The notes beneath the pieces were generated by a model. It was not told the DNA's origin. It did no database searches and worked only from the letters and a program-made list of their open reading frames with translations. The translations under genes were made by a program, and so were the position numbers. From Bolinopsis microptera (lineage: Eukaryota; Ctenophora; Tentaculata; Lobata; Bolinopsidae): 64,000 nucleotides of DNA. The stretch covers positions 14,773,118 through 14,837,117 of the forward strand of contig NC_087078.1 in NCBI RefSeq assembly GCF_026151205.1, in the 5' to 3' direction. Positions 46,201-60,400 of this stretch are shown in pieces (position 1 is the stretch's first letter; every line of letters starts with the position of its first letter).

Positions 46201-49200
46201 GGGTCTGAGCCACCATACACCACACAAAACTACACAACGACACAATATCACACAAACAAATACAATCACAACATCGATATTCACTCAATAAACTGTAACT
46301 AGACATATTATCATACTGATAAGTGATAAGCCCAAGATAAGGGCACTTTATTGTAACGTCTGATTTAGCCTATATTTTTAACAAATAACCGATTTTACTT
46401 TACAATTTAGATCTCGTTGATAAGACTCAGATCACGATTCTGTAGCATACAGGACCTCCGGTTCTCGTGAAAAAATCTGATAATTTGCACTAGATATATT
46501 TTACGTTATAGATAGATTATACATTTTTATTTTCTAATGCCTCCACAAGCATAAGAATTAATTCAAGATGGCAGCGAATGAAAATGTAACTGATAATTCT
46601 GGTCATAAAATCAAAATAAAATGTGGTAGCTGTAGCGGCTGGTGTTATTCTTGTAAAAACATCCGCAAGTGCTCATGGTGCAAAAACAACGTCCACGTCA
46701 AAACACAAATGTCTTAAGGATATTTTAGGTTGTACAAGCTGTTGTGAAAGTCTTATACACTCGTTTTAAAGCTAACTGTTTTACTGCGTCTCTGCTGATG
46801 TTATCGACACCTGTCAGTCGCATCCTCGAGTACAAAGGTTACTTGGGTCAGATCTCGTGTCTTCTGATCCTTTGTGAGGGCCTGCCATGGTTCAGATCCC
46901 GAGCCTTGGGTCGGATCTCGATGCTTGAGGAGCAGTGGATCGTATCTTTATCAGCACGCTTCGTGAACACGTAAGCTTGTTAGATCAGATCTCGCCATCG
47001 AAAGGCACCTGAGACCTTGTAATCTATTAGTAGGCTTGTTATACAGCTCGGATCAATACAATATTTAAAGGAAGAGAGATGGTGGTCACAGTATCAATTC
47101 ATGATTGCCTTCAGCAAGTACATCAGCGGACAAAGAGGAGCTCAACTACTTTTGGACACAGACAGTTTCCTCTACACCCGGAGAAAGGATCGAGATACCC
47201 CTACTACCTCTACCTGGAGATGCCAGAAGTACAGAATCAAGAAATGTCATGTAATCCTTGACCATGGAGATCAGTCCTTGGCCAGCGGTGCCAAACCTCA
47301 TTCCCACGACAACTTAGTAGCTGAGAAGCAGAGTTCAGAGCAGAATTAAAGCGGGAAGCTGCCGACCAAAACCTCTCAGCAACACAAAACCTCCTCACCG
47401 AAGCCCTATATCTACATGCCCACCCGAAATCAACGTGGAACTACCAAAACTAGAGTCCCTCGCGAGAATTAAGTTTGACAGTTTTGATACAGTTTTGGAT
47501 TATCTTTTTGCCATCGCTAAGTGTTACGATGTTGCTGCTTAAGCAGAAATATTATGATGACTTTGTGTGAGATTTTAAGTAGTAATTATTTTATATTACA
47601 ATTACCTATTAAAATTAACATTAATGAAATGTTATCTCTGCAATAATTACTGGTAAGGTAATTATAGATAGACAAGTCTCACATCTAAAGTTAAAACAAG
47701 TGGTTATGATATAATATAAATCGACAAAGTTTATATAGTGAACGTGACATGCCCAACAAGCTTCAACAGAGTAAGAGTCTCACACTTAACAACTATTACA
47801 GTAGATAAACGTTCATACAGATTTATGAAGAGGCATGGTTGTCAAAATTTTCGCGGTCAACGGCTAGCTGATGTGGAAAGCGGTAACGTGACTCATCCAG
47901 CGGCGTCAAACATTCGCAAACAATGAACTATCAAAGCTAAACAGACATCCATTGTGAGTTCTCTCGGGTAGACTCGCTATTACATTTCACGAACAGTAAT
48001 ATAGATTTATGAGGAGACATTGTTCCAAATTTTTCGCTGATTTCTCATTGGTTGGTCAACGGCTAGCTGATGTGGAAAGCTGTCACGTGACTCATCCAGC
48101 GGAGTCAAACAAACGCAAACAATGAACTATCAAAGCTAAACACACATCCATTGCGAGTTCTCTCGGGTAGACTTGCTATTACATTTCAGTTGAAAAGTCA
48201 TATACATTTATGAAGAGACATGCCGTTGCTAACATTTTGCGGCCAGAAATATGATATCCCCCTATGAAAACCCAGCTTTTCTCAGTTCTCTTCGAGGTTG
48301 AGGATATGAATTACATCATAAAACGAGGAGCGTCATATTCGGCCATATCCAGCGAGAACCTTTTGTTTCTGGATGTGACAAACTATATAATGGCAGCCGG
48401 GTCAACATACGACCAGTTCGTTAGAGCATACGGGGCGACACTCCCAAAAAGTTTCTTTCCGTACGAATACTTTGACAACCTTGAGAAGCTGACGTCGACT
48501 GTGTTTCCACCTTACACGGCGTTTTTCTCTTCGTTAAAAAGGCGAAACACTTTAGAGCCTACTCCCGACGACGTGTTGTCTGTCGAAGAAGATCAAGTTG
48601 CCAACAACTTTTCTCAGCTCGAAGGCAGCCAGCCTAATAAAATTAACATTAATGAAATATTGTCTCTGTTTTGTCTCCGAAATTATAGCACTAGAAACCA
48701 GGCAGCAGCTAAACTAGAGCGGTATTTGGAAACCTGTTTATCTGTTAGTTATTTCTAGTGACGATTGGGTTCAGTTGTCGTTTCAAAGTTAATAGGGTAG
48801 ACTGATTGGGTTTAAAATTATTTTCCCAAGCTACCCTGTCCAGGAAAAGTCCAAATTGGGTCCAAACCCAGTCGATTTTGTTAACGAGATACACAAAATG
48901 CTTGATAACTTCGTCATTTCAAATCCGTTTCACGTCAATTTCAGATCAGATGCAACATTTAATAATCTACCATCTCTGAAAAAATTACGCCTCCAGCATG
49001 TTCAGAGAGAACAATATAGGTGTTTAAATATTGAATGGGCGTGGTTTAAAATATTCGAATTTTCAAATTTTGGCGACGGAATCCTCGAACAAGTAGGTAC
49101 AGTATGCCATCTACAAAGCAACAACTCTCAAATTTAAAACACAGCGGAGGTTTAAGACCCAACGTATGGGTACTGACTTTTGGCTCACCCTGTACTTATA

Positions 49201-52200
49201 CAGTTATACTGAACTATTTACGTCTTCAGTTTACAAATCAGTGAAACACAAACATACTATGCGGGGGGACTACAGACCCCCTCAAAGTCCTTTACAACGT
49301 TACTGCCAGGTTACATAGCACTGAAAGTGAAAATCAATATCATCAGAAATTCAAATTCAAAGCAATGCCGTCATAGTATTACAAAGCCCCAAAACGCAAC
49401 AATGCTTCAAACTCTATTATAACATGAGCATGCAAATAACATAAATCATCTAAAAACTGAAAAGGATAAAATAAAATAAGAATATAAACTAGGTCAACTA
49501 AATAGTACTAATACAACAACTCATCTCACCAAAGAGATCCCTAGACACGCACGAAATAACTCAAATAATGTAAATAAGGTGAAAATAGGAACTCAATCTA
49601 GGTTCCAGGTACAACCACACGCGGGAAGCGTGAGCCGAAGAGAAAAGGCACATTACACTCAAGATTCAAGGTCCAAATTAATAAAAGCGATATATGAAGG
49701 ACAAACAAATATGAACTACTCCAACATATCAACAGTCTACACATTCCTAATCAAATATTTTGATAACACGATCGTAAATATCTACCCCAAATTTACACCA
49801 GATATTAAGTTTAGAATTGTAAAACTTCAAAAACTTTTTGCGCAAGGCAGCAGGAATAAAGCCTTGATTTACAAGCTTCTTAACTAAGTCACAAATGTTA
49901 CTATAAAATCCCTCTACTGTGGTATTAATGTTAGCGAATCTAACAAGCTGAGAAATAAATACCCCGTAAGAAAGATTCTTTGGGATATTCCCATCTAAAA
50001 AAGGATAAGAAATGACATTAAAACTATAGTCTTTCCGTTTATCATAAAGTGTTACTCTAAACTTGCCCCTGTAAATGCTAATACATAAATCTAGATAATT
50101 GCACTTACGCGGTGAAACATTAGTACAGTTTACAATCATCTCCGTAGGATAGATATCTCCTAAAATATTCCCTAATAGACCACTATCATTAAACGAAATA
50201 AGATCATCTTGATATCGAAATATATTTTCCAAACTCTTAAGTGCAACCTCATCACCATTTTCTATGAGTTTCTTGATATACTCATATTCAAACACATGTA
50301 AATAAGTATTAGCAATCTGAGGTCCTGCATTAGTCCCCATCGGGATCCCAATAACTTGCTTGTATATCTTGCCTTGATAAATAACAAAAGAATTATCGAT
50401 CAAATAGTTAACACATTCTATAAGCTCATCTTTGCTGAAACTAGTCTTATTAGAACTACGTCCTTGGCTAAAATAAGCTCTTTTCGTATAAATATTAGGA
50501 ATGATAAACGGATTCTCTTTAAATCCAAAAACACGGTTGATAAACTTTAAAAGATTAGCTTTTAATTGTGTATGAGGAATGGAAGTATAAAGAGTAGAGA
50601 AATCGTAAGTATTAATAGATTTAGAACCCATTCTCAAGTTATTAGCGTGAATAAAATCTATAACAGGCTCGTTATTGTCTATAACATAGAAATCATTTCT
50701 CGAGTGAAATTTATTATCATAAAGTGACCTATTTTTAGCTGAATGCAATAAAGATTTAAGACAAATTCCCACATATTTAGAAAGTTGCTGTAAGCTACAT
50801 GCAGCACCTGAAGTAATAAATCTAAAACCCACTGGCGATTTATGCTGTTTAGGGGTAATATATAAATACGGTAATTTACGATTTTCAGGTAATAATTTAA
50901 TTCCATATTTTAACATAAACTTTTCATGTTCTTGGACAATGTCATCAACTGACCTGTCAATCATCTCGAAATTATCTGAAGCCAGTTCTTCATGAATCTT
51001 CGAAATGTAAAACTTCTTACATACAATAGTAATATTATTAGCAGCTTTATCAGTAGGTACTAACACATATTTATCATGCAAAATATCAAGTTCATGTTTC
51101 ACGTTCTCATCAGAAAGAGTAGTATTATAAGGAAAAGGTTTACAGTTCTCTAACTGTCTCTTTACTTGTTCTAATATAAATGCTTTCCATTCAGCAAACA
51201 TTTCTATAGGTTTTTTATATCGCTCCGACATTTTACTACAATAATCAATAATTGCTTTTTTAGCAGCTTTAAAAGTTAGATCAGTCGAAGGGGGTGCTTG
51301 ATCCCGATAATTAAGTCCTTTAGATAAAACAGTTCGTAACTTATCATCTTTAATTAAACTGAGATCTCCTGTTATAACATGATTAAAGTGATTATCCCTA
51401 AAGGAACTAGACGAACAATCACATGACATCGTGTTAGGGTCAGAATAAATATCATAAGCCTCTTTATAATTTAATACTCTCGATCTAATAGTTCTAGGAT
51501 AATGATATGAAATAGTAGGTGCTGATAAATTATTAGAGTTAAAAGGAGAAGCTACAGAGACAGCCGAATCTTTAAATATCTTCCTAAAATTAATAGACTC
51601 CACATGCTTGTTAACGTAGTTAACAACAAGGAAAAAGGAAGATTTAGTCTTCTTCACTCCTAATCCCATTCTACACAGATAGAACCAAGCAAGGTCTTTA
51701 ACAAGTAATAGACGATACAGATGTTCTGTTCTGGCTGATGCAGTCTGAGAAATAGCTTGAATATAGACCCTCTTTAAATGAACTTTCTTTAAACTAGCTA
51801 ACTGTGTTCTGATAGAATGAAAGTCTATAACAGAGGATCTGATGAGAGTGTCAAAGAAAGTGTCCTCACAAAATGAAGTAGCATCACCAGCATGAGGGAC
51901 CTGTATCCCACCCCTTAAATGCCTATTAATCTATACCACGTCGAATTTACTATAAATAGTTTCCTTCGAACCCATTACTAGAGTGCTTGAGTCCATAACC
52001 CCAACTTTCTTAGCTCGTAGGTTAAGCCCATATGGAAACAACGTGTTAAGCTTAAGCATCCAAGTATCCTCTATATCTTCACGTTGTTTCAAGGTGGTAA
52101 TAGCAGGAAGAAGATGTACCGGCATAATAGAAATGTTCTCAGGACTATGAACCTCAGTGAAGTGTTCTCTCAAAACCCTACAACCACCACCCCTGGTAAT

Positions 52201-54399
52201 AGTCGATTTGTGCTGGCTAACCCTAGCCTTAATGGTGTTAATGGTATGGCCCACATACTGGTAATTACACCCAATATGCGTACACTTTATCACATAGACA
52301 CAATTCTTAGTATCACACGAACCATTGAACGTGAGGGAAAAGATTCTTTAGTGACATGGTTCTTGACATAATTATCCATGCAAATTCTAGATGAGCATGA
52401 CATACAAGAATTCCTGTCACATCTATACATGCTATAGTTTGAGTCATCTGCAGTAGGAGCGTTCTGGAAACTGTTGTTATTCATGATCACTTGTGACAGA
52501 AAACAAGAAGAGAGACAAAATTGTCATGGATCAGACGAGGCGTCGAGACAGCCGTAGATAATCCCCAAGTATTTACGTCTTCAGTTTACAAATCAGTGAA
52601 ACACAAACATACTATGCGGGGGGACTACAGACCCCCTCAAAGTCCTTTACAACGTTACTGCCAGGTTACATAGCACTGAAAGTGAAAATCAATATCATCA
52701 GAAATTCAAATTCAAAGCAATGCCGTCATAGTATTACAAAGCCCCAAAACGCAACAATGCTTCAAACTCTATTATAACATGAGCATGCAAATAACATAAA
52801 TCATCTAAAAACTGAAAAGGATAAAATAAAATAAGAATATAAACTAGGTCAACTAAATAGTACTAATACAACAACTCATCTCACCAAAGAGATCCCTAGA
52901 CACGCACGAAATAACTCAAATAATGTAAATAAGGTGAAAATAGGAACTCAATCTAGGTTCCAGGTACAACCACACGCGGGAAGCGTGAGCCGAAGAGAAA
53001 AGGCACATTACACTCAAGATTCAAGGTCCAAATTAATAAAAGCGATATATGAAGGACAAACAAATATGAACTACTCCAACATATCAACAGTCTACACATT
53101 CCTAATCAAATATTTTGATAACACGATCGTAAATATCTACCCCAAATTTACACCAGATATTAAGTTTAGAATTGTAAAACTATGTTATAGTTATATTTAT
53201 AAAACTTAACGTTTTTTTATTGTTATACCTTATAAAAAATACACAACTGATTGATAAAATTTATAATGTATTGATGCTTTTCATGCAAAGTTACAACAAA
53301 GTCTTCATGTTATGTATATTGTATAGTTATAATATGTACTAAAATTATCAAAACTAAAAACAAAAGTACCATAAATGTGCTGCTCATATTATTATACCTA
53401 TTATATCTTTATATTAATTATTATTAAATTCGGTAATAATTCCGTAATCTCTTTTAAAAGTTCGTGGAGTGCGTTTTGCCCAATTATGCCTGTCTTTAAT
53501 CACTATTACTCAACTTTTCAATCAGCCTTTCCATAGAATGGTTGTCAATCAAGTCTTCTACTGAAGGTGAATCCCCCTTGCCCTCATGCCAAATAGGTTT
53601 ACCAACGTGAGAGTAGTCGGGACCCCTAAGCCCAGCAAATTCGGAAACCTTATCGTTTCTTGTCAGATGAACTTCAAATTGGACACCATTGTGTTTGCCG
53701 TCTGTAAGGAGATTGAATGCAGGGTTAACTCCAACAGGACCAGGTCCATTAAAGGAGGCACCAGCTATCCCAAGTGCACTACTAACACATTCTGCCATCA
53801 GTGCCCCAAGGCTGTGGCCACATACAAAATCTGGTTTTTGTTCCTCAGCTCTAAAAATTGCAGCATCCCTTCCCAGCCGTATTGAGGGCCCTGCCCAAAT
53901 GATACTTGCATCCTGAAATGTAGCTACCAACGCTTTACGACGCTCTGAGAAGTCGGAGCCACGAATGGCCATTATCCTTTTTCCTTTGTGCTGCCCAACC
54001 AAAATTTCGTAAATCCCAAATTGGATACCTTTATCAGGATGATCACTATCCTGTAGTTGGCGGTGCACAATCTTCAGTTTACCATCACAAGCCTCCTCGC
54101 GACCTGCATCAAGATTGTAGGAATCGCTAGCAGCTTCTGCCAGCAGTATTAGCAGCTCCTTGTCGGAAAGGTTTTCTGTCATGTTGGGTTTTCGTGAGTG
54201 TGCCATGTGGGCAGCTCCATCCATCATTGTTTCCAACCCCTTTTCCAACCATTTATCCATATCACTTGTGTATTTGCTTAGATAGAAAAGTGTTAGTATT
54301 GTCAACATCGTCAATTTATCCAATTCCAGCTTATCACAAAGCAAAACATCTTTAGGGGGAGCTGGAGGGGGTTTCCAAATGATGATGAAGGTTGATTAT

Positions 54400-54433
<34 letters not shown>

Positions 54434-57400
54434 CTTCAATATCCGGTTCCGGCTCCGGTTTCAAAAAATTTGCTGGATTTTTGCCGGATATTTCTTTTAA
54501 AAAATGTATTTCTAAAATCTTGAAATGCATATTTTTTGTCACATTTTAACTCGAATCCCTAAAAATCAAACATTTTTTGACTTATAGGTGTGGACTTTGA
54601 AAAACCAAAAAAATATTCTCGGTTAATAATGAACAGGGTAGCATGAAACTTGGAGAAAAGTTGTTTTCAGAAAAAAAAACCGCTTCCGAGCTCGTGTTGC
54701 AAAGGGGAGGCCTGCAATTACTTAGCTTCCTTGTTAAGCTAAGTAAATGTAAGAAAGATTTTTTAGTAATCGTGGAAACGAAGTATGTACACAATATGAT
54801 ATCAATCAACTTTATTTTTACTCTTGACAATCGGTGAAAGGTTATAACTTTATAATATTTCCTGCAAATGTTACTACATGTGTCAAATCGGAAGTAGAGA
54901 AATGAAGAGTAACCTAAATAATGAACCCGTTAATTGTTATAACCAGTAAAAATCATGCACGAATTGCACGTGTCAGAATGGTATTCAGAATTCTTGCACA
55001 TTTCGTTTCCTAAACTCGGGTCAGACAGAGTTTATACAGAATAAGTAACAAGGATAGGTACGGACAGTAATGATTGGTTCCAATATTGGAATACTGGTCC
55101 CTGATTGGTTCCAATATCGGAATACTGGTCCCTGATTGGTTCCAATGTGTTTATCTAGAGAGATCTACTCTGTATACAATGTCACCTACTCAATCTACCG
55201 GGACTGAAACGTCACTAACCAGGTTTACCTTATCACTAGACTACTCCCTCCCACTGGCTACTATCTTATCAGTACAGTACTGAGTACAGAGTACCGGTAC
55301 TATTCTAGTAAACAGACACACTTAGTCAGGTAGGGAAGTAGGGAGAGACACAGACTTATCATATATTATTGCTGACGTAAAAAATATTTTCGTCAGCAAG
55401 GCCCAGACAGCCCATAACCCCCAGACAGCAGAATGCTGTCTAGTAAAAACGATCCAGTGATAAAATATGCTTGCATGCGAATCAGGGTACTATCGTGCCC
55501 TGAATCGGGTACTACTGTGTCGCTTAATTGGAACTAACCAGTGATTAAGTGCGCCTGCATGCTAAAAAGGTACAATTGTGTCCTGAATCGGGAACTATTG
55601 TGCTTTGATACTCAGACCTTCATGAAAAAAAGGGAACAACTGTGTCTTACACGTACAATTGCGCTCAGGGGTCTGGTAGGATATGCCAATTGCATATAAT
55701 TTCTTATAATAACTTGCCTACTCTTGTTCCAACGTTCTACTTGTTGATTTGATATTTGACATATGTCTACTGCTAGGCCTAAACAGTAAACATCATCGGT
55801 ATGGTCGTATAGCTCTTAGAAATGCGGAACTTATTATGTAATTACAAACTATGGCTTATAAGGATTAATATCATAATTGATAATGACAAAAGCCCAATAA
55901 TAAGGATTAATTTAAATTTTCCGGCAAGTTCCGGCTGCCTTATATTTCACCCTCCTAACACCGGTTCCGGGGCAAAACAGTTGACCCCTTAAAAGCTGAA
56001 AGTAAAGTAAGTGGGTAAAATTAAAAAATATTCACTTTTATTACAAAGTCGTGAACACAATGCCACTAGATGAAGAAGGTACTAATTTTAAACGATAAAC
56101 AAAAAACAATAAAGTTTAAACCGGCACAGTACACACTGCAAAACATAGGAGTGCCTGAAGAAAGATCAAAGAATGTGCAAATCCTAATGATAGAAAACTA
56201 TTCAACAATAAGATCATGATAATTTGATTTGAAACTTTTACCCAATGTTGTACACGCCATACAAAGCAACAATATTGAAAATTTGATCGCTACCATCTCT
56301 ATTTATCTTCAGTTTATCCTATCCAAACAACGTACATTTTGTACTGGCAGCTTGTGGCCTGTGTCAAAGTAAGTTCAAAATATTGGTAAGATAATATCCG
56401 CTATCCATTAACATCCTTGAGAGGTTATTATTTCTCGGGCGTTTACTCTGGGTCCTAATCTCGAGATTTCTAAGTGTTTAATTACAAGAAGGAACTAAAA
56501 TCAAGGGAAAATATGCTATTTTGATCTATTTATAAATACATTCACCTAGTATCAATTACACCAACTTGTTTCAGCGAACCAATATAATATGATATGTAAT
56601 GTTATCTGTACTTTGCTAATTGGCAGCCGTTTCTTCTCTATGTATTCCAAGTGTTTGCGCTGTTGCCCTGCAATGGGATTTAAATTGTGCTAAATTTTAT
56701 CAAATATGATTAAAAAATGAACACGATTTAATTAACTGTGGTCATTGTCATCCAAAATATGATTTCCGTATTATAAATTAAACCAATATTATTCATCTAT
56801 TTGGAAAGAAATATTCCAAAGACGACGCCCAACCTGAGTAATGAAATGAGATCTTTATTTTCTACATTGATCACTCCGTTTTTTATTCACTGTAAATCAT
56901 ATCAGCAGATGTTGTTATACATAATTTGGTAAAGTATTCACGTTATATAATCCATGTTGTACCATCTTTTTGATCCTAGAAGTTTGATTAAAACTTTACC
57001 CCAGAATCAGATTTGACATTTGAACTACAAAACGAAGCCAACCTTGGTAACTGGTTAAAGTGGACTGAAGTGGAAGAGAAAATGCGATGTGAGTTAATTA
57101 ATTAGTAACTTAATAGTTAATCTGTAAAACGCCGTCAATTAATGTATCGTTGTCCCTAAAATTGTTTAAATTTTCAATTCATTTTTGAAGTCATATTGAT
57201 AACAAGTTTTCATTAAATTGTGATGTATTTAATTTTTAATTTGTGAACTGTGCTCGTAACCTAGTCGTTCTTCAATCTTCAGGTCACATGATATTCCTGG
57301 GGGAACTGTACAACTTTGGTGAGCTACCAATAAAGGTTATCCTGGGTCGTGTGTTAAAGATGTTTGAAACGAAAGGCAGCAGACATCTTGACTATCTCAG

Positions 57401-60400
57401 TATTGGAGGTTTGTTGTTGTAACACGTGACCTTTTTGTGTTTCTTGTTTATTAGCGTTATTTTAATCACCATGGTGTTCACAACGATGAATATTGAATAT
57501 GTGACAAATATAATACATAATTATTATCAATTATGTATATCTAATGGTGTGTTTCCCTCCGAAGGATTGTACGAGTTGCTGAGAGTAGCAGGACCGAAGT
57601 TAGATGTAGAGTTAGCAGAGTTAGCACCTGATGACGTCATCAAACAGTATCAGAGGACTGTGGAAAACTTGCAGGATCTCTATAAAGGTACACAATATTA
57701 CATAATTAGTGGACTCAATTAGTTGATGGTTTTCATTCCTCATCATCTGAGTGTAGTTTACTTACAAATCAAGTATTATTCTGCAATTAAATTAAACTTA
57801 AATGTTAATTCAGCCGAATTCAGAGGTCGTATCTGCCGGTCAGGACTAATTTTGACATATTATTTACCGACTATTTGACTATTTATTTACCGTCCTGGAA
57901 GTATAATTCCTAAAAATGGTCACTGCAATTGGTTTGCCTGTCAGATGAGACGTACCCGTCCCACGTACGAGATAAAGTGTGGGAGATTCTACAACTAAAG
58001 AAGGCCGGGTGGAAACAGTCGTCCAACTCAGCTGAAAAGAAGGCGGAGCGTGCTGCTCTGGCCAAATCTGCAAAGAGCGCCGGAACACAGAAATCACAGA
58101 CAGAGAAGGCGGCTAGTTCAACTCAAACTGATCTTAGGAAAACTGCTATAACTAGCAGTACAGCTCAGACTGCAGCTCAGACTGCAGCTAAAACTGCAGC
58201 TACGAGTAGTAACACGGCTCCTGTTGGAGCAGCTCACAATAACAGCTATACAGGGGTGAAGCTGGGTAATGAGAAGGTGACTGGACGTAAGTAGTTGCTA
58301 ATTTACAGTTTTTAATTTTTAGCTATTGCTTCGAGGTTAAAAAGATTATTCAATCTAGTTGACTATCCATACATTCCATTGCTTTTATAATATGTTTCAT
58401 TTCACGCATCTTACAGCATCAAGGTTTTTAGCAGGTGGTCATCATTCCACAATTGAGATTAAGTTGACATGTCAGATAGCGCAATCAAATCATTTCTATT
58501 CGTATCATTAATCTAATTTTAGAAAATATGATCTGAAAGCAAACCTGCTAAAACTGATCACTTTCAGTAAATGCGAGCGCTGCACCGTACGTCCCAACGT
58601 CACGTGACGTCCCGGCGTCACGTGACGTCAGGAGAACTTCTCCTCAATCTGTGAGCACTCCTCCACAACCATTGGTCGTTAAACCTACCAATCAGGTGAG
58701 TCAGGTCTAACATTGTTACAATCTCAATATTTTGTATCAATGGCCAAACTTGTAAATTCGTTCTATTTTGTAACATGACAATGGAGCGAGTTTTGACTTT
58801 TGGATATATGCAATATTTGTAAGTAAGTATTTGCCAATTTGTGAGTCTTAAAATATCTGATGACGTATGATGATGCACCAATTATTACTTTCTGCGTGTT
58901 ATTTACTTTATTAAGTGTAAAAAATTTAGACGAATCCTTCTAAAAAGCTAACATTTGCCGGCACTGCTTTAAAAAAGCATAGGTTTGCTTATCATTATCA
59001 AAGTATCAAGCATTCAATATTTTTTTTCGTCACTCGTCACTTTTAAAAACCTGAAAATCTCAATTAATTTTAAAAGCTTGACTACTAATAAGCTTTACTA
59101 CAAGGCAATTGTAAGATTTCCCAATTTTTATCGTTCCAGTTTCAAATTCGTTCCAAATGTCGCTGCAATCACTTATTTCTCACATAATCTTTCGACCACC
59201 CCAAACATCGTTTGAAGTCAATGAAGTGTCCACTGATAAAATACAAGAAAAAGTTACTGTGAGATAATTTTAATTGGATATATTCTAGATTTTAAAATTG
59301 ACCAGTTACTTTCCAGTTCCTACAAAACCATCTTTATATTTTCCTACTATTAAATGGGACGATCCAACCCTACAATTTCAGCCGAAGTTCTCATCGAACA
59401 CCAAGATAGACAACCAGATAAAAGATAACCTGAGTAAAGCCTGGAAGAATGTAACGGATTGTAACTACTCTCAAGCTATTAGTAACTATAAAGAGTGTTT
59501 GGTTCTCTTCAACGTTTTGAGTAGTCCTCACCAGCACATGGTTTGTAGCTACAGTTGGGGTTGGGGTTGGTGGGACCTATACCAGGGTCAGGAAGTAGGG
59601 ATTGCCATTCCTACGTTTTCAGGTTAATTTTGTGATGGCGAAAAATTACAATAATTTGTATGGGTAAATTATACCCTTTATCCAACTGAAGGGAGTGTTA
59701 GGAACATAAATCAGTTTGGAAATTCTCGTCCAAGTGATAAAACACCATTTATTGATAAACGCTGCAACTAAATGGTTCCAGTTGAGCGTACATACAATGA
59801 GTGCATTCTACTACGCTGCTCTTCCTTTAATTTCGCCATGTAATTGAATCCAGGTTGTGTCTGTTATAGTCGCAGTTAAATTGGGTTCAGTTGTTTAGCC
59901 GTTACACTTTACAAATGTCAAGAGACAGGTAACAATGCAGGGAAAGAACTGGATAACAATTGGGTCAAATCGAGTGGATAGGGTAGCCGTTTTACTATAG
60001 ATAATTTAGTAGAAAATAAAAATGTCGATTTTCATTAACTAATTGTAAAATGAAAATAATCTAATCTCTCATCAGGATGGTACTCTGTTGTGTCTGTATG
60101 TTCTGTTAACTGAGTATGAAACTAAAGATACCAGTTTGGAAACAGAGTCACTTTACAAGAAGATACAAGGAATTAGTCATAAGACATTCCCGATTGTAGA
60201 CTACATCCATCTTACTCAGCTATCAAAGGTTCTTCTAAGATACATCCTTTTTTTGTGGATTGTTCTTTGCACGGTTCAGTGTCCCTCCAATAATTTCTGT
60301 CCAGTTAATTTAACTAACAATATTTATGGTAGGTGGGTTACGTGTAATAATGTTTGTGTCATAATTATTTGATTTGATATGACTTAAACAGTAATTAAAC

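Larger units (their letters stand above)
49215..53181 (-). mobile_element. Penelope-like retroelement with permuted GIY-YIG/RT order
   Basis: Two identical-looking direct repeats of 612 bases (49215-49826 and 52570-53181, offset 3355) flank a minus-strand coding region. In transcription order the domains are a Cys-rich N-terminus, a GIY-YIG endonuclease, then a reverse transcriptase whose end runs into the distal repeat. In canonical Penelope elements the endonuclease follows the RT. The reversed order is the defining trait of the Naiad/Chlamys clade. The apparent identity of the terminal repeats implies a recent insertion. Confidence 0.85.

Noticed and set aside
49579..49887. Plus-strand frames repeated at 49579 and 52934
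   Set aside because: Identical because they lie in the two Penelope terminal repeats. The coding strand is minus.
53586..53916. Plus-strand frames opposite the lipase-like gene
   Set aside because: Antisense shadows without domains.
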